Shown here: one piece after another, positions 26,985-35,579 of the stretch
Layout: every line of letters starts with the position of its first letter
How positions within the stretch are numbered: the stretch's first letter is position 1
DNA from: Nitrososphaeria archaeon
Lineage (GTDB): Archaea; Thermoproteota; Nitrososphaeria; Nitrososphaerales; JACAEJ01
Length of the DNA stretch: 47,465 nt
Direction: 5' to 3'
NCBI GenBank assembly: GCA_029775875.1
Contig: JARVKD010000006.1
Location: 1 to 47,465 of the forward strand
Made by a program: the position numbers and the translations under genes
The notes under the pieces: model-generated
Told to the model about the DNA's origin: nothing
Seen by the model: the letters and a program-made list of their open reading frames with translations, nothing else
The model's database searches: none

Positions 26985-27680
26985 TTAGGTCTTTGATTTA
27001 CGCATCGATAAATCTTTCTCAGCTTCTTCTATATCTTTTTGGACATCTATGGCTCTCCAGAAGCAAGTGGCATACTTCACAGCTCCAAGCTTCTTCTCCT
27101 CAGCCAATTTAGGAAAGGCTGTAGCTTCTATATCGCCCTTCTCAGGGAGGTATTTGAAGATAGCATGGTTAAGGCAATAGACACCAGCGTTTATCCAAAA
27201 GTCTTTTAGAATAGGCTTTTCTTTGAACTCTGTTATCTCACCTTTATCATTTATCATAACAACTCCATAAGTAGACCTGAGGGGCACTAAGGCTATGGCC
27301 CCTATAGGTTTGTCAAAATGGCTTATCAATCTTGATAAATCCAAATCCGTTATAACATCGCCATTAAGGACTACGAACCTATCCTCCCCTTTTAGAAGGA
27401 GTTCACTATTTAGCAAGGCTCCTCCTGTACCAAGGGGTTCTTCTTCGACTGCATATCCCACTCTCATGCCAAATCTTCTACCATTTCCTACGTACTCTAT
27501 GATCTTCTCTTTCAGGAATCCTACGCATAAAATTACTTCGTTTATACCATGATTCTTGAGCCATTCAAACTGTATGGCCAGTATGGGTTTTTTAGCTATC
27601 TCTATTAGAGGCTTCGGCTTCTCTGTTGTCAATGGCCTTAGTCTCTTACCATATCCTCCAGCCAATATAATAGCTTTCAT
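26985..27680 (-). CDS. Sugar-1-phosphate nucleotidyltransferase
   Basis: Forms NDP-sugars (GDP-mannose or dTDP/UDP-glucose type) for glycans. The N-terminal signature MKAIILAGGYGKRLRPLT is followed by KPKPLIEIAKKPI, the catalytic strand LNGDV (about 106-110) and FKEKP. At 231 aa it is the short form without a left-handed beta-helix domain. The start was moved to the ATG at 27680 because homologues begin MKAIILAGG; the longer frame adds nine unlikely residues. Confidence 0.9.
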   Translation of the reverse strand: MKAIILAGGYGKRLRPLTTEKPKPLIEIAKKPILAIQFEWLKNHGINEVILCVGFLKEKIIEYVGNGRRFGMRVGYAVEEEPLGTGGALLNSELLLKGEDRFVVLNGDVITDLDLSRLISHFDKPIGAIALVPLRSTYGVVMINDKGEITEFKEKPILKDFWINAGVYCLNHAIFKYLPEKGDIEATAFPKLAEEKKLGAVKYATCFWRAIDVQKDIEEAEKDLSMRKSKT

Positions 27681-27805
27681 GACTACCCTTAGAGAGCATG
27701 GAGACAAAGGTCTATAAGTCTTGCGAAGATTGCTCTAACATGACGATGAACCAAGCAACTGGTTTCTATGGATAATGTTTTTAAAGGTTCTCATTTTCAC
27801 TAGAT

Positions 27806-29998
27806 GTGGGTCATAAAAAGGATAGATTTGGATCGGCGATAATAATGGCCATGGATTTCGAGAGTATTTTCATTTATGGGGTACTTGCCTCCTCAATAGC
27901 CGGGCTGGTCTATGCTCTACTCTTGATTATACAGATAAACAAGTACGGAGAAGGTAATGAAAAAATGAAGGCTATAAACAAGGCGATAAGAGAGGGCGCT
28001 AACGCCTATCTGAAGACTCAGTTCAAGAGTATGATCATACCAGTTCTGTTTCTTGTCATATTCCTTTATTATACGGGAACAGCGAGCGGGATGGACATAG
28101 CAATAGGAAGAGCTGGAGCGTTCCTCATGGGAGCCTTCTTTTCTGGAGCAGTTGGTTTCATTGGCATGTCTATGGCTGTAAAGGGTAACGTCAGGGTTGC
28201 AAATGCAGCAGGAAAGAGTTTCAACGAAGCTTTGAAGATAGCCTACAGGAGCGGCACAATAACAGGCATGCTGACAGATGGACTGGGGTTACTCGGCGGT
28301 GTCATTATACTTCTCTTGTTTGGACCTGAAAGAGCCTATGCAGTCCTATTAGGATACGCTTTTGGAGGTTCGCTCATAGCCTTGTTCATGCGAGTCGGTG
28401 GAGGCATATACACGAAGTCTGCCGATGTTGGTGCTGATATAGTAGGAAAGTTAGAGAAAGGAATACCTGAAGACGATCCTAGAAATCCTGCTGTTGTAGC
28501 TGATTTGGTTGGTGATAACGTTGGGGATTGTGCAGGCATGGCTGCTGACATCTTTGAATCTTATGAAGTTTCTATTGTAGCTGCTATGATACTTGGCTTA
28601 GCGGCCTTTCCAGGTAGCATAGTAGGGGTTGTCTATCCTCTTGTAGTTAGAGCCATAGGAATCTTCAGCACCATAATAAGCACATACTTCATTAGCATAA
28701 GTGGTGGCGTAGGAGATGCCATGAAAGCCATAAGAAGAGGCTATAATTTGGCTGCTGCAATCTCTATCACCGGATTTGTGATACTAGCGTATTACTATAT
28801 AGGTGGCTATGTAGGGGATTATCTTTACGGCCTGAGGTTTGCTGCTGCAACCTTTTCGGGCATAGTGTTAGCAGTATTGATAAATTACATAACTGATTAT
28901 TACACATCAAAAAGACACGGGCCTGTAAAAGAAATTGTTGATTCTACTCAGACAGGGCCTGCAACAACAATATTGTCGGGGTTAGCAGTCGGTTATGAAT
29001 CAACGGTTACAGCCATAGTTGCGATTGCAGGCACGATAATTGCATCAGCTATCCTATTTCTCCCGAATTACACCATGGTGGCATACGGCATATCTTTGGC
29101 AGGAATAGGCTTCCTTACTTTAACAGGTAATAACGTTTCTATGGATACCTTCGGACCTATTGTAGATAATGCTGAAGGTCTATCTGAAATGGCTAACCTT
29201 GAACCTAAAACTAGAGAAATACTTGAGCAGATGGATGCAGTCGGCAACACTACAAAAGCGATAACAAAAGGCATAGCCATAGGCTCCGCGGTCCTTGCAG
29301 CCATCTCTCTTTTTAACGATTACTTCCAAGTCGCTAAAATAGAAAGCTTGCCCCTTCATGATCCACAAGTATTTGTTGGATTGTTGATAGGTGGTGGAAT
29401 ACCCTTCTTGTTTAGCGCCATAGCCATAAGGGCTGTCAGTAGAGGAGCCTTTGGAATGATTAAGGAAGTGCGCAGACAGTTCGGCGAGAATCCGTTGATA
29501 CTAGAGGGTAAGGCCAAACCCGATTATGGTAGATGTGTATCCATAAGCACCTTGGCTGCCCAGAAGGAGCTACTCACTCTCGGTGCAATAGCGCTATTGA
29601 TACCGATAGTCATAGGATTCCTTCTTCATGAGTATGCGTTAGGTGGCTATTTGGCGGGTGCCATACTTTCTGGACAGCTGCTCGCTGTATATATGGCTAC
29701 ATCTGGTGGAGCATGGGACAACGCCAAAAAATCTATAGAGGATGGACTTTTGGGTGGTAAAGGCTCTGATGCACACAAAGCCGGTGTAGTAGGAGATACA
29801 GTCGGAGACCCATTAAAGGATACAGCAGGACCAGCCTTGAACCCTCTGCTAAAGGTCATCAACTTGATAACATTGCTAATAGTGCCTATTGTGTTGACTT
29901 ATAAAGAGAATTGGCTTGTTAACTTAAGCATATCCATTCCCGCTCTAGCAGTCATATTCATAGCGTTATGGTACAGCAAGAGACCTCCAAAAATGTAA
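27806..29998 (+). CDS. hppA: Membrane-bound proton-pumping pyrophosphatase, K+-independent type
   Basis: Couples PPi hydrolysis to H+ transport with about 16 transmembrane helices. Substrate motifs are SADVGADIVGKLE, DDPRNPAVVADLVGDNVGDC and, near the C-terminus, GKGSDAHKAGVVGDTVGDPLKDT. The determinant segment reads GNTTKAITKG. Lys and Thr at the two deciding positions mark K+-independent enzymes (K+-dependent ones have Ala and Gly). The GTG at 27806 lies about 25 bases after a TTTTTAAAG box; ATG 27845 (MAMDFESIFIY) is the alternative start. Confidence 0.95.
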   Translation: MGHKKDRFGSAIIMAMDFESIFIYGVLASSIAGLVYALLLIIQINKYGEGNEKMKAINKAIREGANAYLKTQFKSMIIPVLFLVIFLYYTGTASGMDIAIGRAGAFLMGAFFSGAVGFIGMSMAVKGNVRVANAAGKSFNEALKIAYRSGTITGMLTDGLGLLGGVIILLLFGPERAYAVLLGYAFGGSLIALFMRVGGGIYTKSADVGADIVGKLEKGIPEDDPRNPAVVADLVGDNVGDCAGMAADIFESYEVSIVAAMILGLAAFPGSIVGVVYPLVVRAIGIFSTIISTYFISISGGVGDAMKAIRRGYNLAAAISITGFVILAYYYIGGYVGDYLYGLRFAAATFSGIVLAVLINYITDYYTSKRHGPVKEIVDSTQTGPATTILSGLAVGYESTVTAIVAIAGTIIASAILFLPNYTMVAYGISLAGIGFLTLTGNNVSMDTFGPIVDNAEGLSEMANLEPKTREILEQMDAVGNTTKAITKGIAIGSAVLAAISLFNDYFQVAKIESLPLHDPQVFVGLLIGGGIPFLFSAIAIRAVSRGAFGMIKEVRRQFGENPLILEGKAKPDYGRCVSISTLAAQKELLTLGAIALLIPIVIGFLLHEYALGGYLAGAILSGQLLAVYMATSGGAWDNAKKSIEDGLLGGKGSDAHKAGVVGDTVGDPLKDTAGPALNPLLKVINLITLLIVPIVLTYKENWLVNLSISIPALAVIFIALWYSKRPPKM

Positions 29999-30052
29999 TA
30001 TTCTTTATTCTTACCTATATTTTTTTATACAACAGATTAGAGTCTTTAGGCG

Positions 30053-30289
30053 GTGGTCTTGGCTCAGATAAAAGCCGTAATACTTACAGGATTGGTAATG
30101 GGCATAGAAGACAGAGTAATAAGGGAAATAAAGAAGTATGAGGGCATAAAAGACGGTTTTATGGTCTATGGAGAATATGATGGAGTATTCATAGTAGAAG
30201 TTCCAAGCCAAGAGAGGCTCAATGCCCTGATTTCTAGAATTCGCCGAACAGAAGGCGTGACCAGGACCATAACTCTCGTAGCAATTTAG
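30053..30289 (+). CDS. Stand-alone Lrp/AsnC ligand-binding (RAM) domain protein
   Basis: The 78-aa protein is only the alpha/beta RAM domain (KAVILTGLVMGIEDRVIREI, GEYDGVFIVEV, RTEGVTRTITLVAI) with no DNA-binding part. Such single-domain proteins bind amino acids or modulate full-length Lrp regulators. The start is GTG at 30053. Its stop overlaps that of the convergent deoxyhypusine synthase gene by four bases. Confidence 0.88.
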   Translation: MVLAQIKAVILTGLVMGIEDRVIREIKKYEGIKDGFMVYGEYDGVFIVEVPSQERLNALISRIRRTEGVTRTITLVAI

Positions 30290-31233
30290 ATTCCGATTTT
30301 ATCCATAAGGGCTGCTATCATAAAAGGAAGTAAAGCTGTTGCTTCACCATGAATTGTAACTTGTTTAGCTTTGGTTTTTACCTTTCCCCATGAAATTGCT
30401 TCTTTGATCAATGCTCCACTAAGGCTACCATCATATTCAACAGCTGTAGTTATGTAAACTGCATAATCTAATCCTTCTCTAAACTGATTCCACCACAAAA
30501 CGTGATGCTTCGAGATTCCTCCTCCTATCATCAAAGCTCCTGTTGACTTTGCATCAAACACTATATCTGAAAGGAGCTGTTCATCTTTGAGCAAGTCTAT
30601 TTTGAAGTCTTTATGAGTTTGTGAGAATAGCCATATCTGGCTCCCAATGGCACCGTCTGTTAATCCTGGTATGATCATAGGTATATTGTTCTTATAAGCC
30701 CAATAGAGAATGGAATGCTCATTATCCACAAACTCCCCAAGTCTTTTACATAGTTCATTAGAAGATAGCTCTCTCTTGCCCTCATCATATAGCTTTTTGA
30801 AGAAAGGCTGAAGTTTTTTTTCTAACATAGGACCATAAACTTCATGTGGTATGATTACGTTACCGAGCCTGTGAAAACTTTTTCTGAATAGCTTTTTGTC
30901 ATCTAATCCAAAGCTCCCTTCGTAATATTTCCCCCATGAACGGGCTAAATCGTGATCCAAGGTTCCACAAGTGGTTATTATCACGTTGAACAGTTTAAGC
31001 CTGATAAGGTCTCTCAATATGCCTCTTAACCCTGTAGCAACGGGAGCTGCTGGAAAGCTCAAGAATTTTGTGCATGATTCATTCTTCATCATATCTGTTA
31101 GAATATCGACTCCTTCTGCAAGATGCCTCCCTACAAAGCCTCCAGAATTTCTCATTTCATCTATTATTGGTTTCACAGAAAAAGGTCTCTTAAGTTCTAT
31201 ATCTTGAACTGGTCTTAACTTTGATGTTTCCAT
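30286..31233 (-). CDS. dys: Deoxyhypusine synthase
   Basis: Transfers the butylamine group of spermidine to a lysine of aIF5A, NAD-dependent. The 315-aa protein has the catalytic Lys in IGGGISKHH (about residue 245) and the NAD/spermidine-binding TCGTLDHDLAR, TDGAIGSQ and TAVEYDGSLSGA. Its presence confirms an archaeal/eukaryotic-type translation system. The start is ATG at 31233. Confidence 0.92.
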   Translation of the reverse strand: METSKLRPVQDIELKRPFSVKPIIDEMRNSGGFVGRHLAEGVDILTDMMKNESCTKFLSFPAAPVATGLRGILRDLIRLKLFNVIITTCGTLDHDLARSWGKYYEGSFGLDDKKLFRKSFHRLGNVIIPHEVYGPMLEKKLQPFFKKLYDEGKRELSSNELCKRLGEFVDNEHSILYWAYKNNIPMIIPGLTDGAIGSQIWLFSQTHKDFKIDLLKDEQLLSDIVFDAKSTGALMIGGGISKHHVLWWNQFREGLDYAVYITTAVEYDGSLSGALIKEAISWGKVKTKAKQVTIHGEATALLPFMIAALMDKIGI

Positions 31234-31388
31234 GGTTAGAACAAAATAGAATTCTTGACTAATAGTATTAAAGTATTAAGGAACCATCAGACATTATGAA
31301 TTCTATTATTTCTAATTATAGGAATTCGTTCTCACTTAAAAATTTTAATCGTTGCGCTAGAAATGATTTAACTAAAGGGGCCATCTTC

Positions 31389-31958
31389 TTACAGAAATTC
31401 TTCAACAAACCGTTTTGGAATTCCCTTTCTCTCTAGTTCCTCTTTAGCTTCAGAATCTGTCAAGCCCTTCTCTTTTAAGTTTGTGAAAAGGTTTGTTAAA
31501 GTCTCTTTTACCTCCCATGGGTAGATGATCCATGCTTCTGTCTCTTTAACAAAGTATTCAGGCTTAACAACAGACCATGGCTTGTAATGAAGTGTACAAA
31601 TTCTCACTTCTTTCGCACCTTTTTCTTGGACATAATTTTTCACCAATTGTAAACTATGACCTAAGTCTGCAACATCATCGACGATTAGTACTTTTTTCCC
31701 ACTTAGGTTAGATAAAATTGGCTGGGTAATTTCTGGTCTGTCTTTCGTCTCTTTAACACCACGATAATATTTCACTCCTACTATTTCGCTTTCCACACCA
31801 AGCTTGTCAGACAAAATGGCTACTGGTATAAGTCCTCCTCTTGAGACACCTATGAGAATGTCTGGCTCAAATCCACTCTTTTTTATCATTATAGTAAGCT
31901 TGGATAGTATCTTGTCTATATCTTCTAAGCTTGGCATTATGAATTCGGCTTCGCCCAC
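31389..31958 (-). CDS. Purine-type phosphoribosyltransferase (Gpt/Hpt-like)
   Basis: The 189-aa protein has the PRPP-binding loop VLIVDDVADLGHSL (about 91-104), GVSRGGLIPVAI (the pyrophosphate loop side) and the late AWIIYPWE. The pattern fits the archaeal xanthine/hypoxanthine-type enzymes. The C-terminal about 35 residues form an additional helical segment ending PKRFVEEFL. The start is near 31958; MPSLEDIDKIL at residue 8 is an alternative. Confidence 0.85.
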   Translation of the reverse strand: MGEAEFIMPSLEDIDKILSKLTIMIKKSGFEPDILIGVSRGGLIPVAILSDKLGVESEIVGVKYYRGVKETKDRPEITQPILSNLSGKKVLIVDDVADLGHSLQLVKNYVQEKGAKEVRICTLHYKPWSVVKPEYFVKETEAWIIYPWEVKETLTNLFTNLKEKGLTDSEAKEELERKGIPKRFVEEFL

Positions 31959-32167
31959 CTAATTTAACCCATGGCACTATTCACGACCTTAAAATATAAG
32001 GATTTCAAACATAATGAATCCACTAAATTACTTATCTTCCCTCAATTCTATGCATGGACAAAATCAAGTTTTCATATTTGCATAATGTTTTCACGCTCAA
32101 ATGAAAATCTGTCAAAATTGCCAAAAAGCGTTGAACCCTAAAATGACTACAGAAAGCCAAATTTTAA

Positions 32168-33478
32168 TCAGAAGCAACGTATGCCGCTGATTCTTATGTG
32201 AGGTGCACCTTCAGAGATGCAGAAACCTTTCTCCACGTTTGGGCGCAAAGTAGCTAACTTGCCTATGGCATCCACTCTTTGAATGGCGCTTCTTATGTTA
32301 TCTACTACTTTTAATTGCTTAATAGGCTCATCCAATTTCTTATCACGAATAAGGTACGCTATTTCAGGAACAAGCTCAAATTTTCCATCCAAAGTATCAA
32401 CTTCAGCCTTGACCAAACCTTTCACATATATTCCATTCTTCGTATCCTCAAACATCTCTTTTAGACTCCAGTCAGAAGGTCTTATATACACGTTGCTTAC
32501 GGTAGGGCGTGGTATATGAGTGATACCATGGGCATTTCCAGGCTTCTCATCACCCTTTGCAGTCAGCCTTGTATGCAATAATCCTATATCGCCCTTCTTA
32601 ATGAGAGTCTTTCTTGTTCCTCTAACACCTTCATCATCCCATGTAAAAGATCCATAGGCCCCAGGGATGGTAGGATTATCCTCTAAGACAAAGTCTTCAT
32701 AAACGTCTAGACCATGGAAGAATTTTCCCTGAAATGTATCTGCCTCAAGCATATGAGCCACTTCATGGGCAAAAGCACCAGCAGTCTCGCTATCAAGTAT
32801 TACTTTGAAACTTTTTCCTCTTTCAAGAGGTGACAGAAGTTTCGCCTTCAACATATCCTTCGCTCTAGAGACCAATTCATTAAGAATGTAATCCCAGTCT
32901 CGTCCCTCCAAAACTTCTAAACCTCCTTTACCTCCTAATATACGGCTTGCAAAGCCCTGAAGGATATCTCTAATAATGAGGTAAATGGTAAGATCGGTGA
33001 GGGAAGAGCTCTCTCTAACGTCGGTACCTTCTGAAGTGACTAGAGTAGAATCGATATGATAATGTGACAGCACTAATTCTGACCTTACATACAAAGCCCC
33101 TAATCTCACCTTAAGTTCATTCCTAAGGCTTGCAAGAATTTCGTTAGCTTCCTCTACATTAAACTCCTTCTTTTCTTTATATTCAACCTCCCCTACTTCA
33201 GGGTTTACTGGCAATAGATTCACTTCTCTTTCTGCTAATCTAGCCTGTTTCAAAGCCAAATCAGATACCATTTTTGCACTCTGAGTGTCGATCTTACTTG
33301 CGCTAGCCACACCGTAACCTTCATCGATAATACGACAAACAATTTTTTCTGATCGGTTCTCAAAGACATCCGAAGACTCTGGCCTAAAAGCTAACTGAGT
33401 TTCTTTATACTCTATCGTCTTAAAGTCAACATACTTTACTTTCGGTATTTTTTCCATTATTCGATGGAAGTCTGCCAT
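32168..33478 (-). CDS. tldD: TldD/PmbA-family metalloprotease
   Basis: A 436-aa member of the modulator-of-gyrase protease family, which degrades unfolded or modified peptides. The zinc region reads AFAHEVAHMLEAD (about 238-250): the core is HExxH, one residue shorter than the usual HExxxH of TldD. Later family blocks are GTRKTLIKKGDIG, LTAKGDEKPGNAHG and RPTVSNVYI. The usual TldE partner is not next to it. The start is ATG at 33478. Confidence 0.87.
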   Translation of the reverse strand: MADFHRIMEKIPKVKYVDFKTIEYKETQLAFRPESSDVFENRSEKIVCRIIDEGYGVASASKIDTQSAKMVSDLALKQARLAEREVNLLPVNPEVGEVEYKEKKEFNVEEANEILASLRNELKVRLGALYVRSELVLSHYHIDSTLVTSEGTDVRESSSLTDLTIYLIIRDILQGFASRILGGKGGLEVLEGRDWDYILNELVSRAKDMLKAKLLSPLERGKSFKVILDSETAGAFAHEVAHMLEADTFQGKFFHGLDVYEDFVLEDNPTIPGAYGSFTWDDEGVRGTRKTLIKKGDIGLLHTRLTAKGDEKPGNAHGITHIPRPTVSNVYIRPSDWSLKEMFEDTKNGIYVKGLVKAEVDTLDGKFELVPEIAYLIRDKKLDEPIKQLKVVDNIRSAIQRVDAIGKLATLRPNVEKGFCISEGAPHIRISGIRCF

Positions 33479-33572
33479 CTATCATCATTTATCATAAGTT
33501 AGATATTAATTCTACTGTTACTTTTAGTTTGTATACGATTAATGAGTTCAAATTTTATGGTTTTTGTAGATG

Positions 33573-33803
33573 TTAAACTTTTAGAGCGGCTTGCGTTTTT
33601 CTAGCCTTGATCTGCTCCTGACGCTTTAACCAATCCTGAGCCCATCTCCTCATACATTCTTCTGAACAGAATATGTAGAGCTTGTTGACACAACAGGTAT
33701 GCCTAGTGACGGGCTTTCCAGATATTATTCGACCACAAACCTGACATCTCAACTTTGTAAATCTTAAAGTTAATAAGTTGCTTATATGAATTTCGAGGTA
33801 CAA
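33573..33803 (-). CDS. TRASH-like zinc-finger protein
   Basis: Small metal-binding protein with CQVC and, after a basic loop with HTCC, CSEEC, the TRASH-type treble-clef spacing, then a basic helix ([18 protein letters not shown]). The frame opens at 33803, but a TATA-like box at 33781-33795 and the domain edge suggest initiation at TTG 33752 (about 59 aa). Possibly a metal sensor or a small RNA/DNA-binding protein. It is divergent from thi4. Confidence 0.7.
   Translation of the reverse strand: MYLEIHISNLLTLRFTKLRCQVCGRIISGKPVTRHTCCVNKLYIFCSEECMRRWAQDWLKRQEQIKARKTQAALKV
33781..33795. promoter_or_regulatory. Symmetric TATA-like element between two divergent genes
   Basis: The string CTTATATGAATTTCG reads as a TATA-like box on both strands (TTATAT one way, ATATAAG the other). 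It lies about 25 bases before thi4 (TTG 33806) and about 30 bases before the inner TTG of the zinc-finger gene. A shared core promoter is plausible. Confidence 0.4.
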
Positions 33804-33805
33804 AA

Positions 33806-34606
33806 TTGAAAGAAGAAATTAAATCTGTGGATGAAACCTTTATCACAAAAGCTATCATAAAGAAGGCTGCTGATGACTGGATAGAATTCTCAGAGTGTGA
33901 TGTAATAGTTGTGGGTGCTGGTCCTGCTGGATTAACAGCATCGATCTATCTCGCAAAAAGTGGTCTTAAAACCCTAGTTCTAGAAAGAAGGTTATCCTTC
34001 GGAGGAGGCATAGGAGGGGGTGGCATGAGTTTGCATAAATTGGTGATAGAAAGCCCTGCTGATGACATACTGAGAGAATTTGGTTGTAGATTGGAACCTG
34101 TCGATGATAATGTATACGTTACAGATACAGCAGCCATGATGGCAAAATTGGCAGCAGGAGCAATAGATGCTGGAGCAAAGATAATTCTTGGGGTAGTTGT
34201 CGATGATTTGATTTTCAGAAGTTCACCACTAAAAATAGTGGGTGCAGTTGTTCAATGGACATCTGTTTCTATGTCTGGACTTCACGTTGATCCCCTTCCT
34301 ATCAAATCAAAGGCAGTCATAGATTGCACTGGTCATGATGCCGAAGTTTTAGCTGTAGCGTCACGTAAGATACCAGAGCTTAACATAATGGTTCCTGGCG
34401 AGAAGTCTATGTGGGTAGATCTGGCTGAGAAGTTGATAGTTGAAAATACTGGAGAGGTTTGCCCTGGTCTTTACGTTGCAGGTATGGCAGTAGCCGCTCT
34501 TCATCAGACGCCAAGGATGGGCCCTATCTTTGGCGGGATGCTGCTATCAGGGAAAAAGGTAGCTGAGCTTGTCATAGAGAAGATAAAATTAAGAGGAAAT
34601 CTTTGA
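33806..34606 (+). CDS. thi4: Thi4-family thiamine thiazole synthase, sulfide-using type
   Basis: Makes the ADP-thiazole precursor of thiamine from NAD, glycine and a sulfur source. The 266-aa protein has the dinucleotide fold [20 protein letters not shown] (about 31-50), [14 protein letters not shown] and the C-terminal [19 protein letters not shown]. The residue equivalent to the sulfur-donating Cys of yeast Thi4 is His (SGLHVDP), as in methanogen enzymes that use free sulfide catalytically. The start is TTG at 33806. A 49-aa zinc protein overlaps the stop by four bases. Confidence 0.92.
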   Translation: MKEEIKSVDETFITKAIIKKAADDWIEFSECDVIVVGAGPAGLTASIYLAKSGLKTLVLERRLSFGGGIGGGGMSLHKLVIESPADDILREFGCRLEPVDDNVYVTDTAAMMAKLAAGAIDAGAKIILGVVVDDLIFRSSPLKIVGAVVQWTSVSMSGLHVDPLPIKSKAVIDCTGHDAEVLAVASRKIPELNIMVPGEKSMWVDLAEKLIVENTGEVCPGLYVAGMAVAALHQTPRMGPIFGGMLLSGKKVAELVIEKIKLRGNL

Positions 34607-34752
34607 TCCTTTGCTCAAGTTGTGGCAGAAGAGTTTCAATAGCAGTTTGTAGAAGGTGCGGTCGTTCTATATGCAAAGATTGCTATTTTCATCATGGGTT
34701 GTGCAAATCATGCGCTATCCACATAGGTAGACTTAAGCCAATGAAAGATTAG
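34603..34752 (+). CDS. Small zinc-finger protein (49 aa) coupled to thi4
   Basis: The TTG start overlaps the thi4 stop (TTGA), so translation is probably coupled. The 49 residues hold four Cys pairs, CSSC (4-7), CRRC (16-19), CKDC (24-27) and CKSC (34-37), plus His30, His31 and His40. This is enough for two zinc sites in a B-box-like arrangement. The rest is basic. It is too short for most gene finders. The role is unknown; the context suggests a partner of Thi4 or a metal or sulfide handling protein. Confidence 0.75.
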   Translation: MILCSSCGRRVSIAVCRRCGRSICKDCYFHHGLCKSCAIHIGRLKPMKD

Positions 34753-34806
34753 AAGTCTTTCATAAAGGATAAATAGACTGACCGTGATTAGGGAGGGGGC
34801 AAGGGT

Positions 34807-34998
34807 TTGAGCAAAGCGTCAAGGGCTTTGGCTTATGGAATAGGATTGTTGGCAGCTTTCTTTTTGGCTCTTACAACCTTCAGCATTATGACTGGACTTG
34901 GAATTAACGAATATGATGCAGCCATAATCAGTCTACTTCCCTTTGCGATCTTTTCAGCGGCTTGGATCCTAACTCTTAAACTGGTATTTAAGATCTAA
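34807..34998 (+). CDS. Small two-helix membrane protein
   Basis: The 63-aa protein has two transmembrane segments (about 8-30 and 38-60) joined by GLGINEYDAA. The start TTG 34807 follows a strong GGGAGGGGG ribosome site (34791-34799), which makes translation likely. No family is recognised. Confidence 0.65.
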   Translation: MSKASRALAYGIGLLAAFFLALTTFSIMTGLGINEYDAAIISLLPFAIFSAAWILTLKLVFKI

Positions 34999-35053
34999 AA
35001 GCTAGCCTGAAAGAAATATTGATAACTAATTAGAGAGAATCATCTTTCTAGAT

Positions 35054-35506
35054 GTGAACGAATTGAGTAAATTGGATCTTTTTGCCCACTTCAAGAAAAT
35101 GTATCCAGACTGCTCAAGAAAAGAGGTAGAAGATTTGATCTCAGCGATAAAAAGCGATAAATACTGGCTCGTTTGCCCCGACTATAAAGACGCTGTATAT
35201 GTAGTGGCTCTAACAAGAGCGGAGATTCCTAAAGCAGACGGTTTTCAAGCGAAGGCTACACATTTGAAAAGGATTATCGTAGTGCCTGAAGCTGCCAGAT
35301 TCTCAAAGAAAGGAAGAATTCTTATGACGATAAAATCAAATTCACATTATATGGCAAAGAGCGTAGTGACATGGTCGGCCTTCTTAAGGCTTATGAATGA
35401 AAATTCGAATGAAATTTATGAGATGTTCATGGAAGACAAAATCCCGCCTTTTGTGAACGATAAGAACGTTTCAGCCATAGTTCTAAAAGCTCGTAAGCAA
35501 GAATAG
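35054..35506 (+). CDS. Conserved-looking hypothetical protein
   Basis: The 150-aa soluble alpha/beta protein has an N-terminal helical part with CSRKEVEDLISAIKS (20-34) and strands around DAVYVVALTRAEIP, then LKRIIVVPEAARFSKKGR and a Lys-rich end. No family is recognised. The start is GTG at 35054. It stands between the small membrane protein and the nicotinate phosphoribosyltransferase gene. Confidence 0.6.
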   Translation: MNELSKLDLFAHFKKMYPDCSRKEVEDLISAIKSDKYWLVCPDYKDAVYVVALTRAEIPKADGFQAKATHLKRIIVVPEAARFSKKGRILMTIKSNSHYMAKSVVTWSAFLRLMNENSNEIYEMFMEDKIPPFVNDKNVSAIVLKARKQE

Positions 35507-35579
35507 TTTCTATTAAAGAGCCTCCTTTACCTCTTAACTACAGATTAGAAGGCAAATTTTTCATTTATTAAATGAATGG

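Noticed and set aside
32101-32190. 29-codon ORF starting MKICQNCQK, with one CxxC
   Set aside because: It is very short and overlaps the end of tldD on the opposite strand. A single Cys pair is weak evidence.
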